From the NCBI GenBank assembly GCA_026874595.1, contig CM049313.1, positions 12,645,508 to 12,709,507 on the forward strand: 64,000 bases of DNA. The letters are read 5' to 3'. Position 1 is the stretch's first letter, and every line of letters starts with the position of its first letter. This document shows, piece after piece, positions 57,601-63,600 of the stretch. A program made the position numbers and the translations under genes. The notes beneath the pieces were generated by a model. That model had not been told where the DNA came from. It saw only the letters and a list, made by a program, of their open reading frames with translations, and did no database searches. The DNA is from Sipunculus nudus. Lineage: Eukaryota > Annelida > Sipuncula > Golfingiida > Sipunculidae.

Positions 57601-60600
57601 AGCTGTCCAGGATGTATAAACCTGCAAAATAATTTAGGTGGAAAAGTCAAACCACTGCTGAGATATGAGTGATATTATCCCAAGGCTGATGAACAGATGA
57701 ATGCTGTGCATAAATGCAGGTGGCGCCACCATTTTTAGTGTATGTTATAAAGTTGTCACATGGCTACATTTGTGCAAAATTTTTAGCCTGATTGGTCGAA
57801 CGGTTCCCGAGATATGTGGGTTTATGTGTGGAAACATAAGCACAAATGAATGCTGGGCAGCAAGGAAAGGTCAGGGGTCAACCAAAAATGAGGGCGCAAC
57901 AGTTCACATGTGACCTGATCATAATTCCAAATTTTAAAAAATTCTGCCCAGTGGTTATGGAGGAATTTCCCTGAAACCTATGCGGCAATGGCGGCAGCAT
58001 CAGCGTCCAACTGAAAACATAGTATCCGCAAAACCCTCTTTTGGCGGATACAATGATTGTAGCTGGCACCACCAGTCTTATATACAACAAAGAGATATAT
58101 ACATATGCCCAATGTCAGACTGATATGTCAAACCTTTCCTGTGAAATAAGCAGGGACATACACTGTGCAAAAATTATTGTAGGTGGAGCCACCAGTCTTG
58201 TACACTATAAAGCTACCCGATATGTATAAACATGCCCAATTTTAGGCTGATGTATCAAATTCCTCTGTAGAAATAAGCAGGCGCATACACTGCAAAAGTC
58301 AATGTAGGTGGCACCACCTGTCTTGTAAATGAGAATACCATCAAAGACGCATAGACAGGTCATAATATCAGTCCAATACATCAAACTTCCCCAGAGTTTG
58401 ATGCACTGGGCTGACAAGGCTTAGGTGAGTAAGGCATTGCCCCCAAGTGACCTGTGACAAATTGCTGCCTCAAGCTACTGCACAGAGTAAACTCTTGACC
58501 TGCACCTAGCTAGACTGAGTGAACTTTTGACCTGTACCTGGCTGCACTGAGTGAACTCTTGACCTGTTGCATAATCTGACACAGTTGGTAGTCTGCCAAA
58601 GATATGAATAGATTCAGGCTGAACTTTGGTGCCAACTATGATGCAGTTCCAGTCTGCCAAAGCTATAAATAGAATGCAGCTACTGCACTGAGTGAAATCT
58701 TGACCTATACCTGGCTGCACTTCTTCCAATCCTGGCACTGTGCCAAAACTATTTATAGAGCTGACATCATCTTGGCTAATGGCCAACATCAAGGCACTGG
58801 CAATCTGCCAATGGTACCATCTGTACACAAAATTGGTCCCTACTTGAAATAACTTTTAAATTTATTTTCCCAACACCAAATGCTTTTCAGCTGACTTTTT
58901 ATAAAAATGAAATCAGGAATATATGTAAAATTATTACGGATGCATACTGAATGCAAAATTAAAATACAGATATATCTCATTGATGGAAAATTCTTGAATT
59001 AAGTTGAGTAGGGATACCAATAATTTATAATCCACGTACAGTTGTCTTTATATAGCCACAGAGAGCTGAATATCCATGATTGTAACATTGCCTGGTATGA
59101 TGAATAACTTAAATCATAAATCTAAATTATTTAAAAGCTTTTAAAAAAACTTCTTGTCAATATTGACAAAAGATAACCTGAAATCTAAATGTCTAGTGGC
59201 ATGAGGTAATAGATGCTGATAAACTGGTGCCAGGCTAGATGTAACAGCATAACACAGCTAACATATATGGTAAAATGACTCAATTCAATCTCCATAATTC
59301 AGCCAAAAATCATTCATGTGGAACCATTAATGACAATTATTATAAGAATTATTGTAGGGATTATTCTTGTAAAATATTTAACAAACTAGCTTCAGTGGCA
59401 TCAGTCAAAAAACGTTTCGCACGTTTATAACTCATATAGGAAGATACAGCAAACTGGCTAAGCTCAGCTTCCCGTAACTCAGCCAAAAAGCACTGAACCA
59501 AAACCATTTGAACAAACTTGAATTATCAACATCTTAGGATATTAATGTGTGAGATTTAAGAATTTGGCCCATTGGTTTTTGAGAAGAAGATCTTTGTAGC
59601 CACTGAGCTAAAATGGGCTGTTATGGCATATGACTAAATTCAGCTTCTCATAACTTAGCCAAAAGTCAGTGAAAAAAGACCAATTGAACAAACTTTAGAA
59701 AGCACTAACCTAGGATCATTTCTGTGCGATATTAAACATTTTGGCCATATGGTTTCAGAGGAGAAGTTTTTTGTAGCCCTCAGTGTGATACAGGCACTGA
59801 TGACCCCGTACAAAAAAGGCCAATGCAGGTGGCACCACCAATACCTCAATTTCAGATATGACTCATGTGACCAACATTTGCATAAAATTTGGTGATAATA
59901 GCTCCAGCTGTTTCTGAGATTTAAATTTAATATGCTTTTTGGGACAGTTAACAAAGTTAAACCTCCTGTAACTCGGCCAAAAATCTCCGAACTGGAACCA
60001 TTCGAACAAACTTGAGAAAGATTGTTCCAGGGATCATTTCTGTGAAATATTGGACAATTTGGCTGGACAGTTTTGGAGAAGAAGATTTTTAAACCTTTTT
60101 TAGCTTTTTCCCTATAAAATCTAAGAAAATGCAGTTAGAAAAAAAATAAACAAAAACCTATATAGTTATTTGGATGACTAATTATTTGCAAAAAATTTTA
60201 TGATGCTAGCTCCTGCCATTTTTGAGATAGCTATGGTTAACGTACAGACAACGCACGACGCACAACGCACGAAGGATGACGACGCACCATCGCATAAGCT
60301 CACAGGTTCGCTAAAAAACCATTTCAGCATTTGGTGGGAACTTGTTCATGAATATTGGTGCCTAAAAGAGGATGATTTCCAGACCCATCAGAAATGCAAT
60401 ATGGATGCCAGGCAACCAAATCTGAATTCCCTCCATGCACATAATCCCAAGAAAAGTTCAAGCAAATTGTAATGAAATTCAATTTTTACAGAAGATTGGT
60501 ACAAATGAGAGGATGGCATGAGTGAATTTTAACTGCTCAGAAATGCAAAATGGCCACCATAACAGTTCCACTGAAGATAGATCTCTTAAGCTTTTATGTC

Positions 60601-63600
60601 TTCTTTTGTCACTTACAGTCACTGTTGTCCTTGTGGCCTCCATGGTCATATAACAGTATATATAAACTTTATTTATTTTAAATGGATTGAAAATATTATT
60701 ATTTAACTAATCAAGGCACTCTCCTTGGCTCATGTGGAGGCATTCAGCAGTGTTCAGAGGTGGAGGAACCCAGAGAAAACCGCTGGCCTTGGATGGACCA
60801 CTACAACCTACCCATCACTATACTTGGGAATGAACTTTGGTTGCCAGAGCAGAGAGCTGTGCTTTTAACATCTTGACCATCCCAGCTCCAATGGTGTTAT
60901 GACAATAAACAGACTAAACTGTATATGATTATATGATAAGTGGTGTTAGTTTAAAAGCCTCACCAATCTTAGCTGCCCTGTCATCCAGATGGGTCCCAGA
61001 CTGCACCACTTGCACAAGTGACACAATCGATGTCTCGTCACTTTCAGCGATACTGTCAGGTTTTACAGCTATGTTCAAGGTTGATGTGGACTGCCCATTA
61101 GCAAACTCTACCTGTAGAAAAAACCCTCACACTACATGTTTCATGACATATCAGTCAAAGAAAAAAGTGGGCATGATATATCAAATGTTAATTTGATGCT
61201 TTAATAAAAATACTTAAAACATACATACAACCAAATGTTGATAAACAGAATAAGCTTACCAAACACTCAGGTGACCAATGGACTATAATGCTTTGCAGAA
61301 TTTAAACAAAATTAACATTTATTTGTAAAGATTTTAAATTATGATGTGAAAATAAATAAAAGTACTGATAAACCACCATGGCCAGAATCATGATCCTTTA
61401 AAACACCACAGTTTCAGAAAATGCAAGACTAGGGTCTTTTGGACCTTTCAAAGATTCAAGGACCTGTGGCAATGATCAAAGCAAACCAATGAATCTACTC
61501 AACACATAATTATAACCAAAATAGAAATCTGCTAGGCCATAACATGATGATGAATGCAAGAAAACTGGCAACAATATTCTGGACATTTGGTGGTTAATAA
61601 GAATGAGTACACTGGGAGGACACTCATAAACATTCCATGATTACGGCATGTGATGTGCAGGAGATCAACAGACATAGGTCCTCATTGTGGAACTGTTCTA
61701 CCTGAACTTTCTGATCTCTGTCATCCATCAAGCCGGGGTTCATAAAAATAAAGACTTGGAGTACATTTTGCAGGACAATTTAATTAACTTGATTCAATGT
61801 GGTAAATGCAACAATTTAAAGCAATAATCGATCACTGTTGTCACTAATTTTGCTTCAACAAATGTGATGAAAGAGACAGGGACTTACAATGATACTAAAT
61901 TAACTAAAATTATGTTATTAGGCAAAAAAAAGCCTTTGGTCAGTTTATTAATATGCATGATGAAAAGTATTATGGAATGAAAATACTCATAGAATTGTTA
62001 GGAAGACAAATTTAAAATAAACAAACATTTTTAGTTTGTTGAATGTGACATGTTTTGTATGTTCAACTCTTGTCTAACCAATTTTCCGGGATTCTTTCAC
62101 TTAAAAAACAGAAAAAATGCTCAAAGCTTTTCTTTTTTAAGACTTTCCATGTCTGTATTTTCAAACAAAAAATACAAAGGAATTCAAAGATGTGTATAAT
62201 TCCTGCAATCAACTTCTCTCAGTCAAATGCTTTGGCACACTCTGGAATGTGGGATTGTCTCCAGGAGAAAACATTACGTTAGGGGCACTGAGTGGCAGGT
62301 CTGCACAAATATGTTACAGGCAGTGACTGAAATACTGTGGAAGTGGTCAATTTGGCGTGTCTGAATTTTCATGCTTATTTCATTTTATAGCATAGGTGCC
62401 ATTTGAATTTTCGTGCAAATCAGTATGTATAGACAATTCATTTTGTATCAAATTATTTAAATATTTGAACAATTACATAAAAGACAGATTTGCAGCCCAA
62501 CCTACCACTCACCTAACAAGCTTCGGGTGACCGTGTACAAGCTATGGGAGACAGAGTACTGTGACCCCAAGGTGTAAACAAAACGTTATTAACCGGGACT
62601 AATCATGTTTGATGATGCAATGGTACTGTACCTGGCCACATTGTTTGACATCTCAGTAAGTTGTAGAATTACTCAACAACAACAACTGTGATTACTAACT
62701 AGAAGCAGCACACTATGTTTGAACAACAAATAGAGCTGACATTAACTGTGCTCTCCATCACAGTTAAAAGCCATTGAGAGCAGATTCTAAAGGTCTTCAA
62801 AGGCTACTTAGTTCAGAGTTGTTTCTACAAATTACTATAAGCTGGCAGGGATTTCAGATGAGCCATGTCTAGGTTGTTTGAAATAATGCATGTTCTTAAT
62901 TGAGTGCAAGTCTTGCTTCCACTAAAAGAGTGAAAATTAAAACCCTGCTAACCAAACCACTTCCACAGTATACAGTCATATGACTGGGCTGAGACTGGTA
63001 AGGGATAATAAAACTCAAAGAGCCTTTGTTTCATGGAGACCATACTACAGATTATGTTAAGGTAGCTTTGATATTTGAGGGATAAAGGTGATTTCCTCAG
63101 TGATTCAATGGAATGCTTTGTTCACAGGACATACAAGACCAGTGACTGGAGTGAGGTCTTCAAGTCCTTTATGATCTCCAGTGACCATCCACTTCACCAC
63201 CACTCGGCCGTGTAGACCTTCAGAGCGCACCAGGGACAGCGTTACGATGTTGTCGTACTCAAGTTCCTCTACTTTCTTCTCATAAGAATCCTGCAGGAAA
63301 CAATCAACTATTAAAGTATAAGCAACTGTATCTTTAGCCGTATACTTGGTACCCACCTGCGGGATCCCTGGTGAAAAGGTCACCTGGGATGATCATCAAT
63401 TTACACATCCTTACTTTCGTCTTAAATTTTCAATAATACTTTGGTTGATGTCAAAACACTCAGATTTCAGAATTAAGAACATGTGCTGCATTCCAATTTG
63501 CATGAAATGCCTTTGTTTAATGGTTGTTAATCTAACCTCTGCATTAAAACTTCCATAAAAGGCTAAATAAGTCACTGTATGTAAGATGATTTGGAATGTA

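Noticed and set aside
57156-57619. Two similar open frames (starting M-V-A-x-G-A-T-S-F) that look like a small protein family
   Set aside because: They are the same ~280-bp family A tandem unit read in one frame; stops fall at unit-specific positions and the similarity is explained by DNA repetition.
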